The notes under the pieces: generated by a model | What the model was told of the DNA's origin: nothing | The model's input: the letters and a program-made list of their open reading frames with translations, nothing else | Database searches by the model: none | Part shown: in pieces, positions 33,748 through 43,470 of the stretch | Layout of the letters: each line of letters begins with the position of its first letter | How positions within the stretch are numbered: position 1 is the first letter of the stretch | Position numbers and translations under genes: made by a program | Source: an uncultured Bacilli bacterium | GTDB lineage: Bacteria; Bacillota_I; Bacilli_A; RF39; UBA660 | DNA length: 64,000 nt | Direction: 5' to 3' | NCBI GenBank assembly: GCA_934086315.1 | Contig: CAKOHZ010000002.1 | Location: 1-64,000, forward strand

Positions 33748-35393
33748 TATATTAAATTAATTCTTCTTAAAATTTCTTCTTTCCCTAAAAGTTTTAATAT
33801 TTCATATAAGTCAGGTGTATTAGACTTAGTAGTAACAGCAACTCTAATTACTGTACTTATATCTGCAACACTACCCTTATAATTTTCAGGATTCTTTTTA
33901 TAATCTTTAATATTTGACGCATAACCTAATTCATCACACATCTCTTTAACTTTATTAAACCAAGTATCTTTATCATCATTGATATCAAAGTATTTATCCA
34001 TATAAACATTTAATATATCTTTAATAGTATCTTTGTCAGTTATATTTTTCCATTCATATTCTTTATCTTTAGAATCAAATAAATCATTATACATATACCA
34101 AATTAAATTTTCAATCATACTATAATATACTATATCTTTACGAGGCTTTTCTTGTTCTCTTTCGATATTTAAAATACTTTCATAATATTCAGGATTCTTT
34201 TCTATTAATGTTTTTAATGACTCGCTATGTTCTTTAGACCATTCATAACTATCAAGATATAAATCATGAGCACTCATCTTAGATATAATATCTTTAGAAA
34301 TATTATTAAGTTTTTCTAAATCATATAATGCTCCACTTGAAGACATCTTCTCAGGATTATATTGAAAATCAGTCCAAGAAAGATTTGGATTTTCTCTATG
34401 CCATTCTTCATAATTAGAATTTATTATTGTCATTAATGATTCTATAACAGCAAGTCTAGGATACCCAAGATCAGTATAATAGCTCATAGATGCTTCAGGA
34501 TCTTTACGTTTACTAATCTTTCTAATACTATTTCCCTCTTTTTTAATAATAAGTGGTGTATGAATATAATCATATCTTGGTCTATCAAATCCAAACGCAT
34601 CAAATAGCTCTACGTGTTTAGGAGCACTACTTAACCATTCTTCACCACGAATAATATGACTTGTTCCCATTAAATAATCATCTACTACGTGAGCAAAATG
34701 ATAAGTAGGAAGTAAGTTATCACTCTTCATTATAACTATATCTTCATCGTTCTCAGATAATTCAAGGTCACCTTTAACTAAATCTTTAAATTTAAATTTA
34801 CGTTCAAAGTCACCATTAGATCTAAATCTAATTACATAATCTTTACCATCTTTAATATTTTGAATCATCTCATCTACTGATAGATTTCTACATTTAGCAT
34901 ACTTTCCATAATAACCTGTTCTTTGTTTCTTATGTTCTTGCATAACTCTTAATTCATCTAATGTTTCTTTAGTACAAAAACATGGATAAGCACGACCTAT
35001 TTCTATTAAATATTTAATAAATGCATGATATATTTCTTTTCTTTCGCTTTGTACATAAGGACCATATTCACCAACAGTCTTACCATCAAGTTCATATTCA
35101 TCTGGTACAAGTCCATAGTACATTAGTGCTTTCTTTATTAATTCAACTGCTTCTTTAACTTCTCTTTTTTGATCAGTATCTTCTATTCTAAGATAAAATA
35201 CTCCATTATTATTTTTAGCAATTAAATAATCAATTATAGCTTGATACATACCGCCAATATGAACATAACCAGTAGGACTAGGAGCAAATCTAGTAACTAC
35301 TTTATCTCTTCTATTAGGATACATTTTTTCATAATCCTTTATAGTTTTAGTTATATTTGGAAATATTAAATTAGCCAAATCTTTATTTGTCAT
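33747..35393 (-). CDS. gltX: Glutamyl-tRNA synthetase
   Basis: A 548-residue class I synthetase charging tRNA-Glu (and tRNA-Gln where the amidotransferase route is used). Marks: RFAPSPTGYVHIGG (HIGH), YLRIEDTDQKREV, CFCTKETLDELR, YHFAHVVDDYLMGTSHIIRG and KISKRKD (KMSKS). It is about 60 residues longer than typical bacterial GltX, with extra sequence in the C-terminal anticodon-binding part. It has its own promoter and terminator and is a single-gene unit. Confidence 0.95.
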   Translation of the reverse strand: MTNKDLANLIFPNITKTIKDYEKMYPNRRDKVVTRFAPSPTGYVHIGGMYQAIIDYLIAKNNNGVFYLRIEDTDQKREVKEAVELIKKALMYYGLVPDEYELDGKTVGEYGPYVQSERKEIYHAFIKYLIEIGRAYPCFCTKETLDELRVMQEHKKQRTGYYGKYAKCRNLSVDEMIQNIKDGKDYVIRFRSNGDFERKFKFKDLVKGDLELSENDEDIVIMKSDNLLPTYHFAHVVDDYLMGTSHIIRGEEWLSSAPKHVELFDAFGFDRPRYDYIHTPLIIKKEGNSIRKISKRKDPEASMSYYTDLGYPRLAVIESLMTIINSNYEEWHRENPNLSWTDFQYNPEKMSSSGALYDLEKLNNISKDIISKMSAHDLYLDSYEWSKEHSESLKTLIEKNPEYYESILNIEREQEKPRKDIVYYSMIENLIWYMYNDLFDSKDKEYEWKNITDKDTIKDILNVYMDKYFDINDDKDTWFNKVKEMCDELGYASNIKDYKKNPENYKGSVADISTVIRVAVTTKSNTPDLYEILKLLGKEEILRRINLI

Positions 35394-35417
35394 AATTCCA
35401 CCTCTTTAATAAATAAA

Positions 35418-35446
35418 ATTATATACTATTTTAATACTTAAAACAA
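35418..35446 (-). promoter_or_regulatory. Promoter of gltX
   Basis: TTGTTT (complement of 35441-35446), 17 bases, TATAAT (complement of 35418-35423). Confidence 0.65.
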
Positions 35447-35482
35447 TAATAAATTAGCTATAAATTAAAATTACTCTTATAC

Positions 35483-35513
35483 AAAAAAACAATATTACAT
35501 CTAATATTGTTTT
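35483..35513 (-). terminator. Terminator of the small membrane protein gene
   Basis: AACAATATTA / TAATATTGTT with a four-base loop, and a T-run on the minus strand. Confidence 0.88.
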
Positions 35514-35521
35514 ATAAATAC

Positions 35522-35761
35522 CTATCTAACTTTAATTATAACTAAAATGAATACAATACTTAATACAACTATTAATGAAAGTAAGCAATAATCAGTTATC
35601 TTCATCATTTTTCTTTTTTTAGTAACAACTGGTTCTTCTTCAATAACAGTTTTTTCTATAATAGGTTCCATTTTTATTGTGTTTAATAATTCTTCTTGTT
35701 TTCTTATTTGTTCATCTATATCTATAATAGCTGTAGTTTCAAACATTGTTTCATCATTCAT
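35522..35761 (-). CDS. Small tail-anchored membrane protein
   Basis: A 79-residue protein: an acidic N-terminal half with a short helix (IDIDEQIRKQEELLNTIK), a basic patch (TKKRKMMK) and one C-terminal membrane segment (YCLLSLIVVLSIVFILVII), so probably a cytoplasmic domain anchored by its tail. No family is recognised. It has its own hairpin terminator. The coding frame is supported by the clear domain pattern and the unit boundaries. Confidence 0.6.
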   Translation of the reverse strand: MNDETMFETTAIIDIDEQIRKQEELLNTIKMEPIIEKTVIEEEPVVTKKRKMMKITDYCLLSLIVVLSIVFILVIIKVR

Positions 35762-35842
35762 CTATTATTCACTTCCTCTATATATTTTCTATCTTTACAA
35801 ATTAATAATATCAAAATTTGACACATAATACAAGTTTTTTTC

Positions 35843-35871
35843 TTGACTTATTTAAAATATTAAGGTATTAT
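35843..35871 (+). promoter_or_regulatory. Promoter of tRNA-Ser
   Basis: TTGACT (35843-35848), 17 bases, TATTAT (35866-35871), 15 bases before the tRNA. Confidence 0.8.
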
Positions 35872-35886
35872 TTATATGTGCCTTAT

Positions 35887-35977
35887 GGAGACATACTCAA
35901 GAGGCTGAAGAGGCGCCCCTGCTAAGGGTGTAGGTCGGGAAACTGGCGCGAGAGTTCAAATCTCTCTGTCTCCGCCA
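35887..35977 (+). tRNA. tRNA-Ser (anticodon GCU)
   Basis: A class II tRNA: acceptor GGAGACA / TGTCTCC, long variable arm (GTAGGTCGGGAAACTGGCGC region), T-arm GAGAGTTCAAATCTCTC, discriminator G and encoded CCA. The anticodon loop CTGCTAA gives GCU, reading AGC/AGU. Confidence 0.97.
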
Positions 35978-35986
35978 TAAGAAATT

Positions 35987-36013
35987 AACTCAAGAATATC
36001 TTGAGTTTTTTTA
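35987..36013 (+). terminator. Terminator of tRNA-Ser
   Basis: AACTCAAGA / TCTTGAGTT with a three-base loop, then a T-run, ten bases after the tRNA. Confidence 0.93.
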
Positions 36014-36016
36014 TAT

Positions 36017-36044
36017 ATAAAAAAGTAGAACCATAGTTCTACTT
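36017..36044 (-). terminator. Terminator of the protease/cohesin operon
   Basis: AAGTAGAAC / GTTCTACTT with a short loop and T-run on the minus strand, at the stop of the lipoprotein gene. Confidence 0.9.
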
Positions 36045-36497
36045 AAGTTCACACGTAAAATTATTATTTTTTAACTCTTCTATTACTTCATTTGTTTTAT
36101 ATTTAGAATTAAAATATACTATAGATAAATCACTATACCCAAGAACCTTTTCTCTTTCATCACTATTAACGTTACTAAAATCTATTTTTTCATAAATATT
36201 TACTAATTTATTTTCTATCTTAAAATCAAAACTAACTACTTTGTCTATTGAGTAATTATCATTTCGATTTTGTAACGTTTCTTCAAGTGTGTCTACTTGT
36301 TTATAACCTTCATCAGTTAATCTATAACTAATATCAGAATTAACTTTTTTAATTTTATTATTTGAAAAAGTTAAATTCATTTCTATACTGTAGTCAAATT
36401 CATCAGTAACACTCTCTTTTGTACAAGTATATTGTTTAGTACATCCACACATTAATACAAATACTAAAATTAAAATTATTATTTTTTTTATTTCCAT
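36039..36497 (-). CDS. Small lipoprotein (DUF1307/YehR-like)
   Basis: A 152-residue protein with a lipoprotein signal peptide: hydrophobic KKIIILILVFVLMCGC ending in a lipobox with Cys19. The mature part begins TKQYTCTKESVTDEFDYSIEM, like DUF1307/YehR lipoproteins that carry a conserved early Cys and beta-rich fold; a further Cys lies at the end. Its ATG is inside the last codons of the cohesin-like gene (10-base overlap), so it is translationally coupled as the third gene of that operon. The function is unknown. Confidence 0.7.
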   Translation of the reverse strand: MEIKKIIILILVFVLMCGCTKQYTCTKESVTDEFDYSIEMNLTFSNNKIKKVNSDISYRLTDEGYKQVDTLEETLQNRNDNYSIDKVVSFDFKIENKLVNIYEKIDFSNVNSDEREKVLGYSDLSIVYFNSKYKTNEVIEELKNNNFTCELK

Positions 36498-38170
36498 AGT
36501 GCTGCTCTTTTCTTTATAGATTTTTTAACATTAATAACAATTATTAATATAACACTTATAATTATAACTATAAGTGATACAACTCCAATAATAATATGTA
36601 ATTTTCTGTTTTCATTTACTTTTACCACTGTTTTATTATTATCATCTTTGTTATTATCATCATTTTTTATATCTTCATTCTTAGAAATATTAATTATATA
36701 ATATTTAACACTACCATCTATACTAGTAACAGTAACTTTAATGACACTACCATTTTTTAAATTATCATTTCCATTAACAACTACTGAGGAAGTTTCATCC
36801 TGAACTTTAAAATCGATATTTAATTTAGTTTCATTATCAATTGTTACATTGTATACTGTATTCTCTGGATCAAAATTAATTTGATAATTCTCAATATTTA
36901 AACTTTCTAATTTATTATTAACATCTTTTTTAATTTCTTTTACAATTCTAGTTACTTGTAAAGTATATTTTCTAGTACTACCATTTTCTGCAGTAACAGT
37001 TACTGTTATCTTATTAAGTCCTTCTTTCAAATTGTAAGTTTTAACACCATCTATTTTACTCTTTGCATCCTCTGCTTCAGCAGATACCTTAATACTAGTT
37101 ACATCATTTGGTACAGTAAAAGAATAATTAAGAGTCTTTTTATCAAATTTAAATTCACCATTATTAACATTTAAACTCTTCAAATAATTATTAGAACTTC
37201 TATCATCTTCACGAGTAACTTTTATAGTATATTTTTTTACTCCTTCAGCTTCACTAATGACTTGTATTTGAATAGTATTTTCTCCAAGACTAAGGTTAAC
37301 TGTTCTAGGACCATAATTCTTAACAAATGATGATTTATTGCTTTCTAGACTAGCATTTACTTTAATACTGGTTACGTCTGTTTTAACTTTTAAAGTATAT
37401 GTTGTCGTATCTTTATCAAATTTTGGACTAATAGTATACCCTTCTACGCTAAGTGAAGATAAAGTATTAGTTTTATCCCTGTTATCACTTCTATATATTT
37501 TTATAGAATATGTTTTCTTTATTCCATTTTCTGCAGTTACAGTTATAGTAAAATCATTAGCACCATACTTTAAAATTTTTTCACCAACACCACTTATAGA
37601 AGCAGTACTTGCTTCAGCTTTAGCACTAATATTTATAGTACTCGAATTAACATTAGTAACAGTATAAGACGTTGTATTTTTATTAAATGTAGGACTTAAA
37701 GTACCCTCACTTACACTAAGACTACTCAAATAATTATTATTATCCGCTAGTTTAATAGTCTTAGTAACACTACTCACATCTAATTCATTTCTATCACTAG
37801 TAATAACAGATATATTATTAAATACTATATTATTACTACCACTACTAGGCATCTTAACAGATAAAACACCAACTGTATCATAACCAGTACCAGTATAAGT
37901 ATTACTTCTATTTAGCATAGCACCATATTGATTTAAAGATAGTTTTGTATAATTACCATTAATACTAAAACTATCATATGTTCCACCAGTAATTTCATAA
38001 TTAAATGATATCCCATCAAGACCATAATTATCAGGCTTAACAGAAACAGTACACTTAATCACCTCCAAAGCAGTTCCCTTACTTGGACAATCAACCTTAA
38101 ATTGAGTGCTAGCATTTACAAAACTAAAACTAAATAATAGTGCTAGAAATAAAACAACCCTTTTTTTCAT
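36488..38170 (-). CDS. Membrane-anchored cohesin-like protein with four cadherin-like repeats
   Basis: A 560-residue surface protein. Residues 1-20 are a signal peptide; ~20-140 form a beta domain resembling a cohesin (KCTVSVKPDNYGLDGISFNY, then SFSINGN, DTVGVLSVKMPSSGSNNIVF). Four cadherin-like beta-sandwich repeats (PF12733 type) follow: each starts YLSSLSV..GTLSPTFNKNTTSYTV-like and ends KKYTIKVTR-like. A C-terminal membrane segment (HIIIGVVSLIVIIISVILII) and basic tail anchor it. It is 12 bases downstream of a protease gene with a C-terminal dockerin, so it probably serves as its surface receptor (inference). The cohesin call is by pattern. Confidence 0.75.
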   Translation of the reverse strand: MKKRVVLFLALLFSFSFVNASTQFKVDCPSKGTALEVIKCTVSVKPDNYGLDGISFNYEITGGTYDSFSINGNYTKLSLNQYGAMLNRSNTYTGTGYDTVGVLSVKMPSSGSNNIVFNNISVITSDRNELDVSSVTKTIKLADNNNYLSSLSVSEGTLSPTFNKNTTSYTVTNVNSSTINISAKAEASTASISGVGEKILKYGANDFTITVTAENGIKKTYSIKIYRSDNRDKTNTLSSLSVEGYTISPKFDKDTTTYTLKVKTDVTSIKVNASLESNKSSFVKNYGPRTVNLSLGENTIQIQVISEAEGVKKYTIKVTREDDRSSNNYLKSLNVNNGEFKFDKKTLNYSFTVPNDVTSIKVSAEAEDAKSKIDGVKTYNLKEGLNKITVTVTAENGSTRKYTLQVTRIVKEIKKDVNNKLESLNIENYQINFDPENTVYNVTIDNETKLNIDFKVQDETSSVVVNGNDNLKNGSVIKVTVTSIDGSVKYYIINISKNEDIKNDDNNKDDNNKTVVKVNENRKLHIIIGVVSLIVIIISVILIIVINVKKSIKKRAALWK

Positions 38171-38182
38171 ATATTCATCTCC

Positions 38183-41170
38183 TTAAAACCCTAACGCAGG
38201 ATTTATAACATAATCAGCAACTTTATAAACATCTGTTATTGATATTTTACTATCATTATTTACATTAGCAGCGACTAATTCTGCTTTACCTGATAAATAA
38301 TTACCCTTTTGACTAACAGGTACTATAATATAATCAGCAATTCTATATACGTCAGTTATAGATACTCTTCCATCCCCATTAACATCACCATATATAGCAA
38401 TATAATAATATTTATTTTCACTTCCATTACTCAAAACAATGTAACTATTAGTTGTAAGCTTATCACTACTAGTAAGCGATAAACCATTCCTATTATATAT
38501 TTTATAAGTCAATTTGTCATTAATTATCATATCATTAATAAATGTTTGAACATTAATACTAGGAACTAATCCATATATTACATCATTTTGTATTTTATAC
38601 GTTTTAAAAGAGATATTTAATGGTACAACAACCTCTTCCACTTCATCTTCATAAAATATCTTTAAATATGGTTTACTATCAAATCCCCATATACTATTAA
38701 AATCATAGTTATTAAAATTATTTTTATTCTTTATTTCTTCATCAGTTAAAACGTTATTATCAACGGAAGTAATGTTTTTAGTATATGGGTTATAACTAAT
38801 AATTTCACCATTTTCTGTTACATTAGAAGTTGTAACAGCAATCATAACACTTGCATTACTATATGAAGAATTAGTTTTAGTATTAACTTTATTATAGGCA
38901 AAATAAGAGTTTTTCAATGTATCAATATCACCTTCATATATAAGATTACCAACTATTTTACCTGAAATTCCATCATTATCTGTAAGCATATAAGAACTAT
39001 CTATAAACACATTCATAATAGATATATCATTAGTTGGATTCATAATCGCACTTACTCCACCACTTATAGTAGGAGAATATATACTATTTGAACTCATATG
39101 TATGTTTTTGATAGTACCACCTTCCACACTTGCAAATAATCCACCAGCATAACCATCATTAGATACTTTACTATTTGTTATATAAATATTTGAAATAGAA
39201 CTATTAGCACTTACATTTCTACCCAAAATACCTGCATTATATGAAGAATAAACTTCAATATTATCCAACCATAAATTCTTTATTGTAGCATCATTTATAT
39301 CATAAAATAATCCGCCATTTTTAGAATATAAGTTTGAAATTTTATGACCTTTTCCATCTAAAATGCCACTGAAACTTCTATTTGACCAACCATTTCCATT
39401 ATTATAAAAATTACCTATCATAGTTCTTGTCGCTTCATTCATATCTATATCATTTCCTAGTACAAAATTAGCACTTGGATAAGTAAGCAACAATTCCATA
39501 TCAGTATCTTTAGATATAACATATGGATCACTACTAGTACCACTACCCTGAATATAATATACTACATTATCACTTAATTCATCAATAGTAGTAACAACTT
39601 TAATACTCTTCGTATTTAATAATTTATTAATTTTAAGTTGAAATATAGAAACACCATTTACTAAAGGAGTTATTTTTTCTATATCAAAATTATTAGTTAT
39701 ATCATTATTATTACTATCAAATATATTTATTTTATAATCAGTTCCAGTAGTTATATTTTTAGTTATAAATACATATTCTGTCTTATTATCAATCTTATTT
39801 TCAAAATTATTAAAAACATTACCAACAAGATCTACACTTTTAGTAGTATTAATCTTTTTAGTAAATACTCCTCTCATCATATAAGGATATAGTGACATAA
39901 AAGAACTATCGCTACTGCTTAAAGTGAGATATATTTTATCTCCTATTAATTTTTTATCATTGCCTTGAAACGTTGTCAATCCTTTATTTAACGTTTTAGT
40001 ACCTAAATCATAAGTATTAAATCCATCAGATATAGTAGCATTAACATCAATAGAACTAGTATTATAATATAAAAGTTTAACGTTATCGAGTAACTCTTCA
40101 TACTCTCCTTTATCAAAAACATAAATAGCAGTATTAAGAGAACTACTTACATAACCTCTAGTATTTATATTATAGACATTATCCCATTCTTTAACCTTAG
40201 AACTAGTAGTACCTATAGTATTCATAACTATATCAGAGTCATAATATGAAACATAGAAATATGGATACAAATCATCTCCCCAAGAATTCATTACTATCCA
40301 TGAACCTTTTAATGTAGTACCATTTATTGTTACAGAGCCAAAACTGTCATCCCATCCAACTATAGTAACAGCATGTCCTTCTACACCAGTACCAGCTTGA
40401 TCACTATTATAAAGAAAATTAGTATTATAATTCATATAATCCATAAATACGCCAGTAGTAACAGCACCATTATTCATTATATGGGTTTTTATTGTTTTAT
40501 TATAATCTTCAACTATATTCTTAATTTGAGTTGCAGTGTATTTTTCTTTTAATTCACTCATATTTAAAGTTTTAAAAAAAGTTACTCCCTGTACGTCAAC
40601 TTCTACTTTTTCACTATCCAAGTAATCTGAAATATTTTTTTCTTTTATTGTAGTAAAATAACTTCCAAATGTACTTTCACTTATAGGACTATTTCCTAAA
40701 AACCAATATTTAACTGCATTTAATAGTGTATTTCCATCACTAATTTCACCCATATCCCCATAGTATTTTCCAATATAACCAGGAACATTTTCAGAAAAAT
40801 TATAATATTTATTATATTTTTTTAAATGATAACTTTCAAGCATACTATTAGTACTAAAAGCCCAACAAAGTCCCCAAGGATTTTGATCTTTAACCTCAGT
40901 AACTAATCTATTACCATCAATATTAGTAAGATTATATGTAGATGGAATAATATCTGTAGTAGCTCTAAAACTTCTTTTATAATTAAGTATACTAGATGGT
41001 TTAATATCATAGAAAGAAACATACTCTTCAGGAATAAATCCACTTTTACTTTTTTCTTCTTCTGTATGTTTATTAAATTCTACATACTGAGGATTTATAT
41101 CAGCGTTAACAATAATACTAGAAAAAACAATTAAAATTGATATTAAAATTTTACTAAAACGATTCTTCAT
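38183..41170 (-). CDS. Secreted papain-family cysteine protease with C-terminal dockerin
   Basis: A 995-residue exoprotein. Signal peptide 1-23. The C1-family catalytic domain runs ~75-320 with oxyanion Gln96 and nucleophile Cys102 (KDQNPWGLCWAFS), His266 (VEGHAVTIVGWDD) and Asn295 (WIVMNSWGDD), all intact. The middle is beta-rich and includes GLUG-like repeats (~620-760; FSGILDGKGHKISNL, NAGILGRN, YAGGLFASVEGG). The last ~65 residues are a type I dockerin with two calcium loops (GDVNGDGRVSITDVYRIADY and VNNDSKISITDVYKVADY). First gene of an operon with the cohesin-like protein. The likely job is surface-held proteolysis. Confidence 0.9.
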   Translation of the reverse strand: MKNRFSKILISILIVFSSIIVNADINPQYVEFNKHTEEEKSKSGFIPEEYVSFYDIKPSSILNYKRSFRATTDIIPSTYNLTNIDGNRLVTEVKDQNPWGLCWAFSTNSMLESYHLKKYNKYYNFSENVPGYIGKYYGDMGEISDGNTLLNAVKYWFLGNSPISESTFGSYFTTIKEKNISDYLDSEKVEVDVQGVTFFKTLNMSELKEKYTATQIKNIVEDYNKTIKTHIMNNGAVTTGVFMDYMNYNTNFLYNSDQAGTGVEGHAVTIVGWDDSFGSVTINGTTLKGSWIVMNSWGDDLYPYFYVSYYDSDIVMNTIGTTSSKVKEWDNVYNINTRGYVSSSLNTAIYVFDKGEYEELLDNVKLLYYNTSSIDVNATISDGFNTYDLGTKTLNKGLTTFQGNDKKLIGDKIYLTLSSSDSSFMSLYPYMMRGVFTKKINTTKSVDLVGNVFNNFENKIDNKTEYVFITKNITTGTDYKINIFDSNNNDITNNFDIEKITPLVNGVSIFQLKINKLLNTKSIKVVTTIDELSDNVVYYIQGSGTSSDPYVISKDTDMELLLTYPSANFVLGNDIDMNEATRTMIGNFYNNGNGWSNRSFSGILDGKGHKISNLYSKNGGLFYDINDATIKNLWLDNIEVYSSYNAGILGRNVSANSSISNIYITNSKVSNDGYAGGLFASVEGGTIKNIHMSSNSIYSPTISGGVSAIMNPTNDISIMNVFIDSSYMLTDNDGISGKIVGNLIYEGDIDTLKNSYFAYNKVNTKTNSSYSNASVMIAVTTSNVTENGEIISYNPYTKNITSVDNNVLTDEEIKNKNNFNNYDFNSIWGFDSKPYLKIFYEDEVEEVVVPLNISFKTYKIQNDVIYGLVPSINVQTFINDMIINDKLTYKIYNRNGLSLTSSDKLTTNSYIVLSNGSENKYYYIAIYGDVNGDGRVSITDVYRIADYIIVPVSQKGNYLSGKAELVAANVNNDSKISITDVYKVADYVINPALGF

Positions 41171-41191
41171 ACTCCACCTATTTTCACTCTA

Positions 41192-41220
41192 ATTTTACAA
41201 TAAATTACACCATTAGTCAA
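41192..41220 (-). promoter_or_regulatory. Promoter of the protease/cohesin operon
   Basis: TTGACT (complement of 41215-41220), 17 bases, TAAAAT (complement of 41192-41197), just upstream of the protease start. Confidence 0.75.
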
Positions 41221-41262
41221 TGTAAACAAAATGTTTTAAATATATAAAAAAAGATATATTTT

Positions 41263-41271
41263 TGATACAAT
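41263..41271 (+). promoter_or_regulatory. Extended -10 promoter of tex
   Basis: TGATACAAT (41263-41271) fits an extended -10; the -35 region is AT-rich without a clear match. The tex ribosome site AAAAGGAGA follows. Confidence 0.5.
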
Positions 41272-41298
41272 TAAAAAGTACTTAAAAGGAGATAATTT

Positions 41299-43443
41299 AT
41301 GAACGAAGATATTATTAATGGTATATGTGAAAGCCTTAATATAAGAAAAGAACAAGCACAGTCTGTTTTAAATTTATTAAGTGAAGGAAACACTATACCT
41401 TTTATCGCAAGATATAGAAAGGAAGCAACTGGAGCACTAGATGAAGAACAAATAAGAAAAATTAATGAAGTCTATGAATACGAAGTAAATCTTTTAAAAA
41501 GAAAAGAAGATGTAATAAGACTTATTGATGAAAAAGGACTTCTTACTGATGAAATAAAACAAAATATAATGAATGCTAAAAAATTAGTTGAAGTTGAAGA
41601 TATATATGCTCCATATAAAGAGAAAAAGAAAACTAAAGCTACTGAAGCTATTAAAAATGGTCTTGAACCTTTAGCTAAAATCATTATGAGCTTTCCATCT
41701 AATTTCAATGATGAATCAGTTAAAAAATTCTTAAATGAAAATGTTAAAACTGTAGAAGATGCTATTACTGGAGCAAAATATATAATAGCTGAATGGATAA
41801 GTGATAATGCTTATTATAGAAAATGGATAAGAAGCTATTATTTTAAGAATGCAACTATTACTTCTAAATTAAAAAAGAATGCTAATGATGAAAACAAAGT
41901 ATATGAAATGTACTATGACTTTAGTGAAAGTGTTAAACATATAAAACCACATAGAGTTCTTGCTATTAATAGAGGTGAAAATGAAAAAATACTTTCTGTA
42001 TCAATAGATGTAAATGATGAAGATATTCTTTCTTACTTAGAATCAAAATTAATTAAGAAAGAAAGTCCAGTTAAAGAATATGTAGTAGATGCCATAAAAG
42101 ATAGTTATAAAAGACTTATTAAGCCTTCAATGGAACGTGAAATAAGAAGTGAATTAACAGTTCAAAGTGAAGACGTATCAATAGAAGTATTTAAAGGTAA
42201 CCTAGAAAATCTATTATTAATAGCGCCTATGAAAGAAAAAACAGTATTAGGCTTTGACCCAGCTTTTAGAACAGGTTGCAAATTAGCAGTCGTAGACCCT
42301 ACTTCTAAAGTACTAAATATATCTGTTATATATCCTCATGAACCACATAATAAATGGGAAGAATCAAAAAAAGTATTAAAAGATTTAATTAGTAAATATC
42401 ATGTAGACATTATAGCTATCGGAAATGGTACTGCTTCAAGAGAAAGTGAAAAATTAGTAAGTGAAACACTAAAAGAAATTAATAATTGTAAGTATGCAAT
42501 TGTTTCAGAAGCAGGAGCTAGTGTATATTCAGCAAGTCCTCTTGCTATACAAGAATTCCCTGATTTAACAGTTGAAAAAAGAAGTGCTGTATCAATCGCA
42601 AGAAGACTACAAGATCCACTAAATGAATTGGTTAAAATAGATCCAAAATCTATAGGTGTTGGTCAATATCAACATGATGTATCACAAAAGAAATTAGCTG
42701 AATCATTAGATTTTACAGTTACTAAATGTGTAAACAACGTAGGAGTCAATATTAATACTGCTTCCCCTTCTATACTTAAATACATTTCAGGTCTTACTAA
42801 AACATCAATAGATAAAATTATTAAATATAGAGAAGAAAACGGAAAAATTAAATCTCGTGAAGAATTAAAGAAAAAGAAATTACTAAATGATAAAGTTTAT
42901 GAACAATCAATAGGTTTCATGAGAGTAATAGATGGAGATAATCCTCTTGATAAAACAAATATACATACTGAAAGTTATGATAAAACATTAAAACTATTAA
43001 ATCATTTAGGACTTACTACTAACGACTTAGGAACAGAAAAACTAATTAAAGAATTAGATAAACTAAATGTTACAGACACATCTAAATTACTTGATATTGA
43101 TATCTATACATTAAATGATATTATCGAATCATTAAAACAACCAAATCGTGACTTTAGAGATGACTATGATATGCCATTATTAAAAAGTGATATTCTTACT
43201 ATAGATAACTTAAAACCAGGAATGAAACTAGAAGGAACAGTAAGAAATGTAGTAGACTTTGGAGCATTCATAGATATAGGCCTTCATAACGATGGACTTG
43301 TTCATATATCTAAAATAACTAATAAATTTATTAAACATCCTAGTGAAGTATTAAGTGTTGGTGATATAGTTACATGCTATGTAATAGATATAAATAAAGA
43401 TAAAGAAAAAGTATCTCTTTCACTAATAGATCCAAACAATTAA
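41299..43443 (+). CDS. tex: Tex-family RNA-binding transcription accessory protein
   Basis: A 714-residue Tex/YhgF protein. Order seen: N-terminal HTH region (GNTIPFIARYRKEATGALDE), the YqgF/RNase H-like domain (GFDPAFRTGCKLAVVDPTSK, IAIGNGTASRE, IVSEAGASVYSAS), helix-hairpin-helix region (GVNINTASPSILKYISGL) and a C-terminal S1 RNA-binding domain (GMKLEGTVRNVVDFGAFIDI). Tex is a highly conserved nucleic-acid-binding protein affecting transcription and stress responses. Length is normal. It is a single-gene unit ended by a hairpin. Confidence 0.96.
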   Translation: MNEDIINGICESLNIRKEQAQSVLNLLSEGNTIPFIARYRKEATGALDEEQIRKINEVYEYEVNLLKRKEDVIRLIDEKGLLTDEIKQNIMNAKKLVEVEDIYAPYKEKKKTKATEAIKNGLEPLAKIIMSFPSNFNDESVKKFLNENVKTVEDAITGAKYIIAEWISDNAYYRKWIRSYYFKNATITSKLKKNANDENKVYEMYYDFSESVKHIKPHRVLAINRGENEKILSVSIDVNDEDILSYLESKLIKKESPVKEYVVDAIKDSYKRLIKPSMEREIRSELTVQSEDVSIEVFKGNLENLLLIAPMKEKTVLGFDPAFRTGCKLAVVDPTSKVLNISVIYPHEPHNKWEESKKVLKDLISKYHVDIIAIGNGTASRESEKLVSETLKEINNCKYAIVSEAGASVYSASPLAIQEFPDLTVEKRSAVSIARRLQDPLNELVKIDPKSIGVGQYQHDVSQKKLAESLDFTVTKCVNNVGVNINTASPSILKYISGLTKTSIDKIIKYREENGKIKSREELKKKKLLNDKVYEQSIGFMRVIDGDNPLDKTNIHTESYDKTLKLLNHLGLTTNDLGTEKLIKELDKLNVTDTSKLLDIDIYTLNDIIESLKQPNRDFRDDYDMPLLKSDILTIDNLKPGMKLEGTVRNVVDFGAFIDIGLHNDGLVHISKITNKFIKHPSEVLSVGDIVTCYVIDINKDKEKVSLSLIDPNN

Positions 43444-43470
43444 AAAGTTCTCTTTATGAGAACTTTTATT
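43443..43470 (+). terminator. Bidirectional terminator after tex
   Basis: AAAAGTTCTC / GAGAACTTTT with a five-base loop; it serves tex and the convergent gene ending at 43466. Confidence 0.9.

Noticed and set aside
36488..38170. Repeats in the cadherin-like gene, considered as a tandem DNA repeat
   Set aside because: The similarity is at protein level only and the units have diverged in DNA, as in ordinary repeated surface domains.
36488..41170. Sortase-anchored surface system
   Set aside because: Neither protein ends in an LPxTG or NPxTN motif; the cohesin-like protein has a plain membrane anchor and the protease ends in a dockerin.
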